Below are positions 36,042-47,450 of a DNA stretch of 64,000 nucleotides, in pieces (position 1 is the first letter of the stretch; each line of letters opens with the position of its first letter). Below the pieces are notes generated by a model. It was not told the origin of the DNA and ran no database searches. It saw nothing but the letters and a program-made list of their open reading frames with translations. The DNA comes from Schistocerca nitens (taxonomy: Eukaryota; Arthropoda; Insecta; Orthoptera; Acrididae): positions 21,845,640-21,909,639 of the forward strand of contig NC_064623.1 of NCBI RefSeq assembly GCF_023898315.1, in the 5' to 3' direction. A program made the translations under genes and the position numbers.

Positions 36042-36749
36042 CAGGGCTATTACAAATGATTGAAGCGATTTCATAAATTCACTGTAGCTCCATTCATTGA
36101 CATATGGTCACGACTCACTACAGATACGTAGAAAAACTCATAAAGTTTTGTTCGGCTGAAGCCGCACTTCAGGTTTCTGCCGCCAGAGCGCTCAAGGGCG
36201 CAGTGAGACAAAATGGCGACAGGAGCCGAGAAAGCGTATGTCGTGCTTGAAATGCACTCACATCAGTCAGTCATAACAGTGCAACGACACTTCAGGACGA
36301 AGTTCAACAAAGATCCACCAACTGCTAACTCCATTTGGCGATGGTATACGCAGTTTAAAGCTTCTGGATGCCTCTGTAAGGGGAAATCAACGGGTCGGCC
36401 TGCAGTGAGCGAAGAAACGGTTGAACGCGTGCGGGCAAGTTTCACGCATAGTGATGTGAAAGATTCAGTGTTTAAACCTCCTCTACCAAGAAATGTGCCA
36501 GAACTGCGAGCTCACATCAACAATGCTTTCGAACTCATTGATGGGGACATGCTGCGCCGAGTGTGGGAGGAACTTGATTATCGGCTTGATGTCTGCCGAA
36601 TCACTAAAGGGGCACATTTCGAACATTTGTGAATGCCTAAAATAACTTTTTGAGTTTTTGTATGTGTGTGCAAAGCATTGTGAAAATATCTCAAATAATA
36701 AAGTTATTGTAGAGCTGTGAAATCACTTCAATCATTTGTAATAACCCTG
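36042..36749 (+). mobile_element. short Tc1/mariner derivative with an in-frame fused transposase remnant
   Basis: Ends CAGGGCTATTACAAATGATT and, reversed, CAGGGTTATTACAAATGATT, with TA on both sides (36040-36041, 36750-36751). At 708 bp it is about half the size of a full element of this type. It lies in the gag part of Gypsy fossil 1. Confidence 0.9.
36213..36632 (+). CDS. transposase N-terminus fused in frame to its C-terminus (139 aa)
   Basis: Residues 1-80 are the N-terminal DNA-binding region of a Tc1/mariner-type transposase (EKAYVVLEMHSHQSVITVQR, DPPTANSIWRWYTQFKASG, GRPAVSEETVERVRASF). Residues 88-139 are the extreme C-terminus of the same family (FKPPLPRNVPELRAHINNAF, RVWEELDYRLDVCRITKGAH). 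The whole catalytic DDE core is missing, but the frame is open across the join. It cannot transpose DNA. A DNA-binding protein without catalysis could act as a repressor of full-length relatives, as known for KP-type products of P elements; that role is inference. The ATG follows the left inverted repeat by about 170 bases and the stop precedes the right repeat by about 115. Confidence 0.85.
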   Translation: MATGAEKAYVVLEMHSHQSVITVQRHFRTKFNKDPPTANSIWRWYTQFKASGCLCKGKSTGRPAVSEETVERVRASFTHSDVKDSVFKPPLPRNVPELRAHINNAFELIDGDMLRRVWEELDYRLDVCRITKGAHFEHL

Positions 36750-37849
36750 TATAATAACATCTTTGTGAGCCCTGGTTTCATCTGAGAATCTCGTTTTGTT
36801 TGGATTAAGTTCAAAGTATTTTCTTAAAATGCCTTGTGTTATGCTGTAGGGCTCAGTATTTACACTTATTTTCAAAGTCGCATCTGTATGGGTACCGAGC
36901 AATATTTATTTAAGAAATTTCTTCCAAATTCTGCGTTAATTTTGAAATTTTTGGCTTTTTCTGTGGCCCAAAAAGTGTCATTTCCTTGTCTGTAAGCTGT
37001 TATAAATTTCATCCTTTCTTGGTAGTTCTGTTTTTAGGTAACACATCCCTAAACCCTCTTCTGAACTCACCCAGATGTTGTGACATTTTGTCTGGAAAAA
37101 AATTCTGAGACTGCCTCGTTTCAGAATGCTCTCTTCCAACAGTATAGCAGATAATGTCAGTCCTGAAGCCACTTGACTGAATAAACTGTCTGTGTAGGAA
37201 CTGTCTGGTGTATTCTCCTCTTCAAATTGTAGGTGTTCATTTAGAAATGCATCACCCGCATGTATGCTTACTGGTGATGGAACATACATGGCACCTTTCA
37301 CAGCTGCTATCTCTTGCCACAGGTAGTTGACCTCAGTGTCTACTTGTTCACGCCACTGCGGTGTTTCGTGCTTTTACTCATTCTTCATCTATATAAATTG
37401 ATTTTTTTACCAAGTCGTTAGAAGCACTGTGCTCATATATCACTTCTAGACTCACACTCTGTGCACCAGCATGTAATTCACTCTTGAGCGATTCATAAAT
37501 TTGCAGCTCTTGCGCCCTTAACCAGGGCAAAAAAGTCATTTGCAAATTCCCTGCATTTTTCATCAAATCTCTCTTTGATCATATCCACTTGCTACACATC
37601 TAAATTTTGAAATTGATTCATAAGCTCTTGTACCGATGTTTCCATTGTGCTTTGTGCGATTGTTAGTGTGCTGTATTCAGTGATTGCTCTATCACGTTCA
37701 GTATCCCCTGATACGAGTCTTTTAATGATGTAATCACAGAACGTAAGTATTGGGGCAAGGCCAGTTCTACCCCAAAGTATCGTTATCCAAAATGGCGGCG
37801 ATGACGTCCTCCAACATGGCGGCCGCGACGTCATCTGATGACATCATCC

Positions 37850-38300
37850 AAGATGACCAATTTTGGTCGGAAGTTTGAATTTTGGGAGGAAAATAGGTCA
37901 ATTGAGCTACCTCCAATAACCTACCACCCCCTCCCCTCCCCTCCCCTCCCCTCCCCTAGAAAATCGCGGGAACTTCAAATTCCATCAGGAGAATGTATCA
38001 CACCACAGTTACCTCTACTACTCTAAAAAAACTGCGGGAAAGAAACGGCAGTTGGGCTACCACCACTAACCTATGTCATCCAAATGGCACCTCCTCCTAT
38101 GAAATGGCGCCAAGTTTGAATTTTGGCAGTAAAGAAGGGTCACTTGGGCTATCTCTACTAACATAAGAAAATGGTGGGAAAGAAAGGGCAGTTGGGCTAC
38201 CTCCACTAAATTAAGTCACCCGACTACCACCTCTTCCTAGGGATTGGCAGGGAGAGGATTCGACCCGTGCTTGACATAAGTCTTTATTATTTTGCATATA
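37850..38300 (+). repeat. degenerate duplicated blocks and a (CTCCC)n run
   Basis: The block AGTTTGAATTTTGG ... GGTCA recurs at 37873 and 38113, and GGGAAAGAAACGGCAGTTGG recurs (as GGGAAAGAAAGGGCAGTTGG) at 38033 and 38172. A (CTCCC)n simple repeat lies at 37928-37957. No coding content. It adjoins the next tandem array, which shares short motifs such as CCAAGATGAC and the -ATGGC- words. Confidence 0.6.
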
Positions 38301-38334
38301 CTATTTTATTTAAACAATTAGAGGCACTACCACC

Positions 38335-38812
38335 GCCCAGTGTGGTCGCCAAGGGGTCCGGACTCCAACTGACCTAGTACACAGGACTACCTCCAGAGGA
38401 TGCTGCCATCCCTCCTGTGATGTAATCCTAGATGGTGGGGGGAAATGGCAGGAAACAGTATGGTCGCCATGGGGTCCGGACTCCAACTTACCTAGTACAC
38501 AATACCACTGACAGAGGGCACTCTCATCTGTGATGTAATCCAAGATGGCCACGATCAAAGATGGCAGGAAACAGTGTGTTCGCCATGAGATCTGGGCCTA
38601 GTACACAGTACCACAACCAGAGGGTGCTCTAGTCTGTTCCATGACGTAATCCAAGATGACAGCCTGGGGTGGGGGAAATGGCAGGAAAAGGAGGAAGTGT
38701 TTCCACCACGAGATCTCGAGTCCAACTGACCTAGTACACAATGCAGCCACCAGAGGGTGCTGTCATCCCTCCTGCATATTCCGAGAAGGTGGTCAGGAGG
38801 GGGAAGGTGGTG
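38335..38812 (+). repeat. tandem repeat, four diverged units of about 115-123 bp
   Basis: Units start near 38341, 38461, 38577 and 38700. Each carries a GGTCGCCATGGGGTCCGGAC-like start, then CCTAGTACACA, CCAGAGGGTGCT, TGATGTAATCCAAGATGG and GGCAGGAAACAG. Units differ by substitutions and small indels. No open frame spans them. It looks like a small minisatellite array. Confidence 0.85.
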
Positions 38813-41774
38813 CAGAAATGAGTCAGCCTGTGCAGGGGTGCTGGAGAGAGTCAGGAAAGTGTGTATTTATTTTGGAACAATTTATTTAGGGATGGATTTT
38901 GAAAGTTAGTATATTTATCACACTGATACAAAACACACGCTCTGACATGTTTGAGGTCACACAACACAGCCCACAGACCTGTTAACTACTCCTAAATAAC
39001 AACTCCTAAATTACTGAGGTAATTTCAGTACAGACATGCAACCCCTTCTAAATAATGTAGTACACTGATGAGTAGACATGCTCAGTACTCGTAATCTGTC
39101 CAAATAAAGCATAGCACAGCCTACAGACCTGCTTGCAGAATAATGCAACAGACACCTGCAGGCACCACCGTCCACCACCCCTTTTCCACTTGTTCACACA
39201 GAAGGCTACCACACACACTTCCGGAAGTCGAGATGCACCAGCAGCTGTCAAACCACACACGTGCCAGCAACCATGAGGTGGTGACCTCCCTTTCATACTT
39301 GACACCTGAGAAATTTCTCTCAAAACACGTGATCACCTAGGCACCACTGCTGATGTGACCTCATGGGACTGCAGACCTATTTGCAGAGCACGTCGATGCT
39401 GCCACAAACTACCGCTGGACACAAGCCAGCACGACTGACGCACCACCGCAAAGTGTGCGTGCGTAGCTACAAACCATCGGAAGTCCATCTAACAAGGTTC
39501 TCAATCTTTTACTGATGTCACATGGCTATCTAAAATAAGAACCAAGTTGAACTCTCGGACACAGTATAGTGCCCCAGAAATACTTAATGTCCGCTTTCTT
39601 GATGTCTCAGCTTGTCTGCATGGAAATTATTGCCCTAACAGAACCTGTTTACAAAAATAGCGCATAATAACGTCAAATGCATTCTTCCTCACAGTCCTAA
39701 TGTGGCACCCTGTCCATCACGATGTGTTACCCTTCCTGCTCTCAACAAACACAAACGTTCTCACCGCTATGTAGAGACTCCTATGTCCTAGCACAAAGAA
39801 TGTTTTGTGAATGAATCAAGCATTATGACTGGCTCTTATCAAACTTAACCTCCAAATCACTGATGTCACTGGTGTGGAAGCACCGTCCACCTTTTCTTTT
39901 TTCTGCAGATGGGACTTTCAGAGGCAAAAAACTATTTTACACAGATCGCCATAGTGCATCAACAATTTAACACTGCAAAGTGCCCCTACATATCGTCAAA
40001 CACAGAAAGACTCTTACTCAATTACACTGCTCTCCCACTGAGGACAGGAGCTTGAATATTAGAGCGTGAAACCGATCTCCAACCCAGCAATATATCACTG
40101 TGTATTATGTCGATGTAGTAAACATACAGCTCCTACCCTAAACCATACAAAATCTTCCCTTTCACGTCATTTGTACATATGCTGCAAAGACAGGCAGCAT
40201 CGTATAACCCCTCACAGCATTAGATATTTCCCTGCGAGGTCGGCGGTCATCCACACCCAACAGTTGGCCAGAGAAACCTCAGTGGACCGAAGTCACTCTC
40301 AAAACTGTTTTACGAATGCGGGCTCGCATCTCCTTGGCATAAACGTGTTACTGTTTCTGATTTGGGCCTGCTTGCTTGTTTTCTACACCCATCTCCAGAT
40401 TCTGGGATTACAAGAACACATGTATTTTCGCATTGTTCGACATAATATTATGCATTTTCGCGGTACCTCTCGATATCAATCACACAGCAGTAGCCCACTT
40501 ATTGCTCATGCAACATAATTCCGAAGACATAGACTGGAAATTATTTCTCTACAAATTTTAGCACTTATCTTGTCTACAAGGACCTTTACGTGAGGACACA
40601 AAACAAATAGAACAAACTGATATGTCCATTCTCGAATACCGATGTCAGTGCTGTAAGAGTTTCCAAATCATCCATGTAATTTGCAAGGTCAACTAAGGTG
40701 ATTATCATGTCTAAAGAACCAGCAAACGTGACTCCCACATGCTAGATGCACACACCATAGTCGATCTTCCCTCAAATAAATAAAGGTGTGAAATGTGCAG
40801 AAGCAGTCAATCGAACAATTTACATGGGGGGGGGGGGGGGGGATTACAGTCCAGCACAAACGCAACTCCATATTCAATCTTCTCAAATTTCCACTTGATC
40901 ACGAAAACCGTCCAACACATACTAAGTATTAGCTATTCGGTCGTCTACAGGAAACACGGTCATTTCATCTACATTCCTACACTCCAACAGGCCTCTCCAT
41001 TCTGACAGCTCCTAACATTAACGGGAAATGTGAATCATTCCCACCACAGGCCACCCATACACAGAATCACCCTACGAAATCGGTAAATACATATTTGATC
41101 ACTATACTTACAATTAAATGTTACGATTGGGGTTTTGGTTGAATGACATTTAACAATGGGCAAAGTATCGGAAATACATCCTGCTGACGCCTATGGCTTC
41201 AGAAATAGAAATAGAAATATGTGTACCATTCTTATGACTTTACACACTCTTCCCTCTGCTATCCCTTTGCACATTTTGGAACATAAACACATACATTATA
41301 AGCCTAATGCTCAAGTTGAATCTATCATGCATCCCCTACTCCTGAAACTTAATAATAAAATAAAATTTTGAAACTGCTGAATGAAACTGACATACTGAAT
41401 GCTGTTGGGTAAACTGAACCTACCGTCACTTTGTGTGTCTTCATCATTTAAACACTGACCTACATAATTTGCCCAGACTAACAGAACACAGACTTTTCCT
41501 GTTCATTAAGTACTCATAATATTCAATGGTAATGCAAGCCGACTGCTTTAAAATTAACTCAAAAGAATGATCCTGAATTAGTAGAAATCCTGACAATAAC
41601 CTGCGCATTACGTAAGTCGTTTACCTCACAAAAAATCTTCATTACCCGAACTACAGCAATGCCGCAAGCAACAATACAGCCAACTAAATAAAAGATTCTA
41701 ACAATTGAAGTCTCTAACTGCTAATAGCAATTGGTTAGCAAAGGAAAGGTTTTGTTAAGCAAACAATGTACTCC
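38813..41774. other. no recognised gene; 17-G tract
   Basis: About 3 kb with only short open frames on both strands and no protein family that I recognise (the longest is 150 codons at 40066-40518 plus). A run of 17 G lies at 40826-40842, and A/T-rich simple sequence near 41205-41220. I see no terminal repeats or SINE boxes. Confidence 0.45.
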
Positions 41775-44558
41775 CCTTAAGAATGTGACACCCAGTTCAA
41801 AATGTTATCGCCAATGTTGACTGGTGGTCAATGCTAAATAGAAACAGATAAATTACAGCAGGTTTGTTAGTAATGTCGATAAAGTGCTGGCTGCATGATC
41901 TCGATCTGCAATGACTAAAATAATTAATAGTTGTTGGTAAAAATATAATATATATTGTACTTAACTGGTCATACAGGATTCTTCTTGGTTGCATACATAT
42001 GATTGTAAACAGATAGTCATTGATGCCTCACTTAGGCCATCCGTTGATAAGCGCCTTGTTAGAGGTTGCTTCCTATCAGCTGAAGGCTATGGTACTTTAT
42101 TAGTTGACGTCCCAAGCAAGAGTGGACGAGAGCTCGCTAGAAACTTGATACAAGCCGCAGAGCGGCGCTGGTCGCGCCTCCCAGGTCCAACGATACTAAT
42201 ACGGACTGCGGTCGATGACTGCAACCCCTAACAAGTGTGGTATCGAACTTCGATGCCACATTCCTCCCCCGCTAATCTGTGAACGGCCGATGAATACGGC
42301 TTACGGCCGCCGGGTGGAGGACCCTATGCTGACGTAGTCGAGGAGGCGAGGAGCCTGACTGCAGGCGAGGCACGCCCACCTGCTCCCTGCCATTCGGACA
42401 GTGGGGAGACAGGAATTGCCTCGAAACCTGCTCCAGGGTGCACGTCAACATGAGGTGTCTGCGCTTCAACAACAGTGGGAGGAGCTGAAGGGTCGACTCC
42501 ATTGGGTCGGCGGCACCCGACTGGCAACGAAGACTGGAAACCGGGCAGTGCAGACTGTTCTACGGCGGTGGACGGCGTTGTAGCTGGAATTTCCCTTGCC
42601 CTATCACAGTCGAAGGCACATGGACCGTACGGTCATCCGGTCGCTGCAGTGATGCTGGCAATGCGGGCGACTCCGGCGCGAGACACGGCGTCTGCACTGG
42701 CAGCCAGAGACGAGGAGAGCACGGAAGAGGTCGATAACTACAACCCCTAAAAAGTGTGGTATCGAAAACTGAGACCACATTCCTCGCCCGCTAATCTGTG
42801 AATGGCCGTCGAATACGGCTTACGACCACCGGGTGGAGGACCGGAGTCATACGCAGTGCCAGCATCGCTGCAGCGCCCAGATGACCGTATGGACCAGGTG
42901 CCTTTCACTGTGATAGGGCACAGGGAAATTGCAGTTACAACGCCGTCCGCCATCGTAGACCAGTCTGCACTTCCTGGTTTCCGCGGGGGCAGCCCCATCG
43001 GCACCGACACTGGAAACGTAGGGCAAGCGGCAAAGACCCCACGACTAAAGAGGCGCACCTGATTCTGATGCCTGTGCATCTCACCAGTCGGACCCGATAT
43101 GACAAATATAGCGCAGCCGAGATGGCGAAGAATGCACACTTTCAACCATCGGCGATTGCCGCGGAAATGAGGAAAATAGACAATATCAGCTGGCAAGAAT
43201 TTGTGGGTCTGCCGTGGCAAAGAAACTCTCTGTGGAAGATGCGACAAATTCATCACAGTTCGGTGAGGACGGCCATGTAACAATTCAACCGACGAAGTAC
43301 CGTCGCGGGGCTGAGATCGGTACGAAGATAAAAACAACAAAAGAGCGTCTTCGCGAGAATGAGAGTCGTGCAATGTAGACATTGCGACTTAAATGTCCGA
43401 ACGAATCTTTCAGTGGCTCCATTCAACTGAGGGAAGAACGTTACTGAAGTTAAATGGTGAATACCATTAGCTTCATAAAATGTTTCGAACTCTGCAGACA
43501 CAAATTTAGGTCCATTGTCGGTGACAATGACTTGTAGCAATCCTTCTATGCAAAATATAGAAGACAAACCTTTGATAGTAGCAGACGACTTCGTTGATTA
43601 AATGCGAACAATAAATGGAAAACCGCTAAAAGACTCAACTAGAATTAACGATTGTGCGTCCCAAAAAGGACCACTGAAATCGAAATGTAAGCAATTCCAT
43701 GGCAAAGAGAAAAATGTTTTCGGTGGTGCGGATTGATTTTCTGCAGACACAGAACAAGAAGAACAAATCTTGGTTATGTCAGCATCAATTCCAGACCAGG
43801 TACAGTGACGGCGAGCTGACTGTTTTGCCCGTATTACACCCCAATCATCTTGGTGAAGAAGTCATAGCACAGCTGACTGCGAAGAACTTGGAACAACAAC
43901 ATGAAAATGATCGTTCTCCGTGTGGAGGCAGATGTCAACATGCTGGACAAATAGTCCTTGTTGGCGAAAAAAAAAAAAAAAAAAAAAAACAAAAGACTGA
44001 CCAACGGATCTCAAGTCCGAATTTTAAACAAAGGCCATTGCGTAGTGACATAACACAAAACAACACTTAATACTGGATCGTTAGCTGTTGTAGCGAAACG
44101 ACGAAAGTCAACAGGAAAACTTTCTACAACATCATCATTCTGCACATCAATGAACATACAAGCCTGTTCGGAAGAGTCGAACAGCGTGTCTTCAGCTATT
44201 GGCAATCGGGATAATGCGTCGGTGTTACCGTGCTGGGCAGCAGACCGATACAAGATGTCGTAATGGTACCACGACAAAAACAGTGACAAATGAATAAATT
44301 TTAGACCTGTACGCGGAGGCACGGGCTTCGACGGGTGAAACAAAGACTTCAAAGGCTTATGGTCGGTGTAAACTGTAAACTTGCGACCATCGTGGAATTC
44401 TGTAACTCCAAAAATCAAAGCGAGAGCTTCCTTCTCGATCTGCGAGTAGTTACGCTGCGCAGAGGAGAGCATCTTCGATGCAAATGCGATCGGGCGATCG
44501 CGCAAACCAATGTTGTGAGAAAGAACAGCTCCGATCCCGAAATCGGGAGCATGCTTAC
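41775..44558 (-). mobile_element. Gypsy LTR retrotransposon fossil 2 (RNase H, integrase, 3' LTR)
   Basis: Minus-strand parts: RNase H (44011-44558, FGIGAVLSHN, RDRPIAFASKML, YSQIEKEALALIFGV, FTVYTDHKPLKSLF), integrase (about 43250-43960, with VTDNGPKFVSAEF and PQLNGATERFVRTFKSQ), integrase C-terminal region (42747-43382), and a 3' LTR starting at 42260 just after a purine tract (AGCGGGGGAGGAA). The 3' end is rearranged: the purine tract plus LTR start occurs twice (42260 and 42779 on the minus strand), with a block of about 150 bp present in opposite orientation at 42496-42665 and 42862-43005. Several breaks; older than the element at 3436. An A23 run lies at 43967-43989. Confidence 0.82.
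42236..42260 (-). repeat. palindromic LTR terminus of Gypsy fossil 2
   Basis: On the minus strand the LTR starts TGTGGCATCGAA and continues TTCGATACCACA, a near-perfect hairpin. A diverged second copy lies at 42755-42779. The solo LTR at 29686-30172 starts with a different sequence that forms the same type of hairpin. Confidence 0.8.
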
Positions 44559-46740
44559 ATCTCCCCAAGTGAGTAATATGGCTTGGGTCACAAAATGTGT
44601 CTTCTCCTGGGAGTGAATATCCTTCTACCGTTGCACCAGTGGTCGTTTACTGTAACCCTCATATTGACATATTAACACACAAGTTGGGCCATTATTAAAT
44701 ACTAATTGATACATGCAGACTTATACACAAATGAGTAATGCGGCTGCATTGAAATTATGTAATTTTTCTTGGGAGTCGAGTATCTTTCTTCCGATGCACC
44801 ATTGGTAGCTTACTTTAACTCTCTCACTCTCAAATTGACGAATTAACTGAGAAAATTCGTCGCTATTAAATACTAATGCATACATGCTGACGTGTCTCAA
44901 GTGAGCAATGGACATGTGGTCAATTTGTATCTTCTCCTGCGAGTCCGTTGCACACATTGACGAATTATCACAGAGTTAGTGTCGCTATTAAATGCTAATG
45001 GAGATATGCTGACTTTTCCTAATCTGAGTAATGTCGCTGTGGTTAAAGAATCGTTCTTTCCTTGAAGTCAAGTATCGTTCTTCCAATGCACCTCTTGTAG
45101 TTTACTGAAACCCTCACACCGTGGCATCGACGAATTATTGCGTCGCTATTAAATGCTAATGGATAAATGGTGACTTGCAATGTGAGTAATGCGGATGCAA
45201 TCCAAGTATGTATCTTCTCCTGGGAGTGAAGTATCTTTCTTCCGATGCACCAGTATGAGGTTACTGTAACCCTCACGTTGACTTATTAACACAGAAGTTG
45301 CGTCTCTATTAAATACTACTGGATACATGCTGACTTGTCCCCAAGTGAGCAATGCACCAGGGGTCGAATTATGTATCTTCTCCTGGGAGGCATGTATCTA
45401 TCTTCTAATGCGCTAGTTGAAGTTTACTGTAACTCTCAGATCCACGGATTGTCACAGAATTAGTGTCACTAATAAATACTAATGTAGATATGTTGACGTT
45501 TCCCAATGTGAACGATGCCACAAGGGTCAAAGTATAATTCTTCCCTGGGAGTCAAGTATGTTCCTTCCGGTGCGCCAGTGGAAGATTACTGTAACACTCG
45601 CACCCTCACATTGACGTATTAACACACAAGTTACGTCGTTATTGAATACTAATTTATACATTCCGGCTTCTCCTTAAGTGAGTAATGCAGCAGTGGTCCG
45701 AGTATATATCTTCTCCTGGGATTCATGTATCTTTCTGCCCATGCACCAGTGGTAGTTTACTGTTACACTCACACCGATGAATTAACACAGAAATTGCGTC
45801 GCTATTGACACTAATAGATACATCCAGACTTCTCCAAATGTGGGCAATTCGGCTGCGGTCAAGTATGTACATATATTCTCCTGTTAGCCAAGTATCTTTC
45901 TTCTGTAGCACAGGTGGTAGTTTACTCTAATGCCACACCCTCACAGTGAAGGTTTACTACAGAAATAGCGTTGCTATTGAATTTTCCTATGGGTACAAAC
46001 TTACTTCTACCCAAGTGAGCAATGCAGCTGCAGTCAAAGTATGTTTCTTCTCCTGGGAGACAAGAATCTTTCTTCCGATGCACCAGTGGTGGTGTACTGA
46101 AACCATCACATTGACGAATTAACACTGAAATTGCGTCGCTGTTAAAAACTAATGGATACATGTTGACTTGTCCCCAAGTGAGGAATGCGAACATGGTCAA
46201 AGTATGTATCTTCTACTGGGAGTTATGTACCTTTCTTCTGATTCACCTCTTGTAGTTTATTGTAACACTCACACCCTCACATTGGACAAGGTATGTATTT
46301 TCTCCTAGGAGTTTCGTATCTTTTTTCCAATGCATGTGTGGTAGTTTGGTGTAACCCTCTCACACTCACATTGCCGAATTATCATAGATATTGTGTTGCT
46401 ATTACACACAAATGGATACATGCTGGCGTTTCGCCAACTGAGTAATGGTGCTGCGGTCTAAATATGTATCTTATCCTGGGTGACAAGTATATTTGTTTCG
46501 GTGCACCAGTATGCGTATACTATAACCCTCATACCCTCACATTGACGTATTAACACAGAAGTTGTGTCGCTATTATATACTAATGTATACAGGCAGATTG
46601 ACACCCAAGTGAGCTATGTGGCTGTTGTCAAAGTATGTATCTTCTCCTGGGAGTCAGGTATTTTTCTTTCGTTGCACCAGTGGCAGTTTACTGTAACACT
46701 CACACCCTCACATTGACCAATTAACACAGTTTTAGAAACG
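44559..46740 (+). repeat. satellite array, about 14 units of roughly 160 bp
   Basis: A diverged unit recurs: CCAAGTGAGTAATGCGGCTG, then TATGTATCTTCTCCTGGGAG, TTTCTTCCGATGCACCAGTG, TAGTTTACTGTAACCCTCAC, and a GACGAATTAACACAGAAATTG end. Starts of the TCTCCTGGGAG word fall near 44602, 44768, 44932, 45055, 45211, 45370, 45540, 45710, 45873, 46046, 46208, 46290, 46468 and 46630, with some short units. The left edge abuts Gypsy fossil 2 directly. No frame is conserved between units. Confidence 0.92.
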
Positions 46741-46744
46741 TTCA

Positions 46745-47229
46745 GTCATAAATAAAGTAATTGAACAAAAGTAATGTCTTGATAGCAGACTTTCTTTTAT
46801 ACAATGTCTGGAAAAAACATTCTTTATACCAATTGCTTCATATTCTATCAATTAAATCAACCAAACAAGCAATAAACCTCCTACTTCAGGCGATAGCAAG
46901 GAAAGCTGTTCGCATCATTCTCACGAACCGCCTTTTCGCAATAAAGAACAGAGGTAATTGTTTATTTCCTATTGTACTTCGATGAAACGTGAATAATTTA
47001 TAGTCATACCACTAGTGCTTGTCGTTATTTCATGTGATATGAGTCCTTCGGCAGTTTTGTTGAGCGAAGAGCTATGTTAGCGTAATGGTAATGTTGTTTG
47101 GCCACAAAGCGAGAGGTTCTAAGTTCAAACAATAATCCGTCCTAAATATTTTCTTTATTTATAAACAATATCGAAGTGTCTTACATCATGAATTTTATTC
47201 GTTTGAATGTAATTCTTTCAAATTTCTAG
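46745..47229. other. no recognised gene; weak tRNA-like patch
   Basis: At 47065-47140 there is a weak tRNA-like patch (GTTAGCGTAATGGTAA as box A and GGTTCTAAGTTCAAA as box B) that could be an old SINE head or degraded tRNA copy. Otherwise AT-rich with nothing seen. It is followed by the duplication TTTCAAATTTCTAG (47216-47229) of the next SINE. Confidence 0.4.
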
Positions 47230-47436
47230 CCCGCATCTCGTGGTCGTGCGGTAGCGTTCTCGCTTCCCACGCCCGGGTTCCCGGGTTCGATTCCCGGCGG
47301 GGTCAGGGATTTTCTCTGCCTCGTGATGGCTGGGTGTTGTGTGCTGTCCTTAGGTTAGTTAGGTTTAAGTAGTTCTAAGTTCTAGGGGACTGATGACCAT
47401 AGATGTTAAGTCCCATAGTGCTCAGAGCCAGCCATT
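47230..47436 (+). mobile_element. tRNA-derived SINE (type 4: Gly-like head with type 2 tail)
   Basis: The head CCCGCATCTCGTGGTCGTGC is a tRNA-Gly-like sequence (anticodon loop with CCC by eye), box B GGTTCGATTCC. The tail CTTAGGTTAGTTAGGTTTAA ... CCCATAGTGCTCAGAGCC is the same as in the type 2 SINEs. Perfect 14-bp duplications TTTCAAATTTCTAG at 47216-47229 and 47437-47450. Confidence 0.92.
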
Positions 47437-47450
47437 TTTCAAATTTCTAG

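Larger units (their letters stand above)
32250..37780 (-). mobile_element. Gypsy LTR retrotransposon fossil 1, with two DNA transposons inside
   Basis: Minus-strand parts: gag-like (about 36750-37780, with VQELMNQFQNLDV, EFANDFFALVKGARA and ILRKYFELNPNKTRF), an uncertain gag/protease stretch (34900-36041), reverse transcriptase (about 34200-34900, with YQFSVLPFAL and QLKAFLGLT) and RNase H (32270-32760, VWALEKFHYYIHGKHVKVY, and a DALTRLRESLPDLADIV tail). Heavily broken, with a short internal tandem duplication; old. The gag phrase LRKYFE..xNKTR is shared with the young element at 4724-6655, so both belong to one broad lineage. A Tc1-like element (32766-34187) and a Tc1/mariner derivative (36042-36749) lie inside. 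LTRs were not found. Confidence 0.75.

Noticed and set aside
40066-40518. 150-codon plus-strand frame as a hypothetical gene
   Set aside because: No domain or signal of coding bias and no neighbouring exons. Chance frames of this length are expected in a 3-kb non-coding stretch.
42401-43062. Plus-strand frames of 60-91 codons near Gypsy fossil 2
   Set aside because: They lie in the rearranged 3' end and LTR of the fossil; GC-rich shadows.
44559-46740. CRISPR-like array
   Set aside because: Units are about 160 bp, diverged throughout and without a constant-repeat/unique-spacer pattern, and the genome is eukaryotic. It is a satellite.
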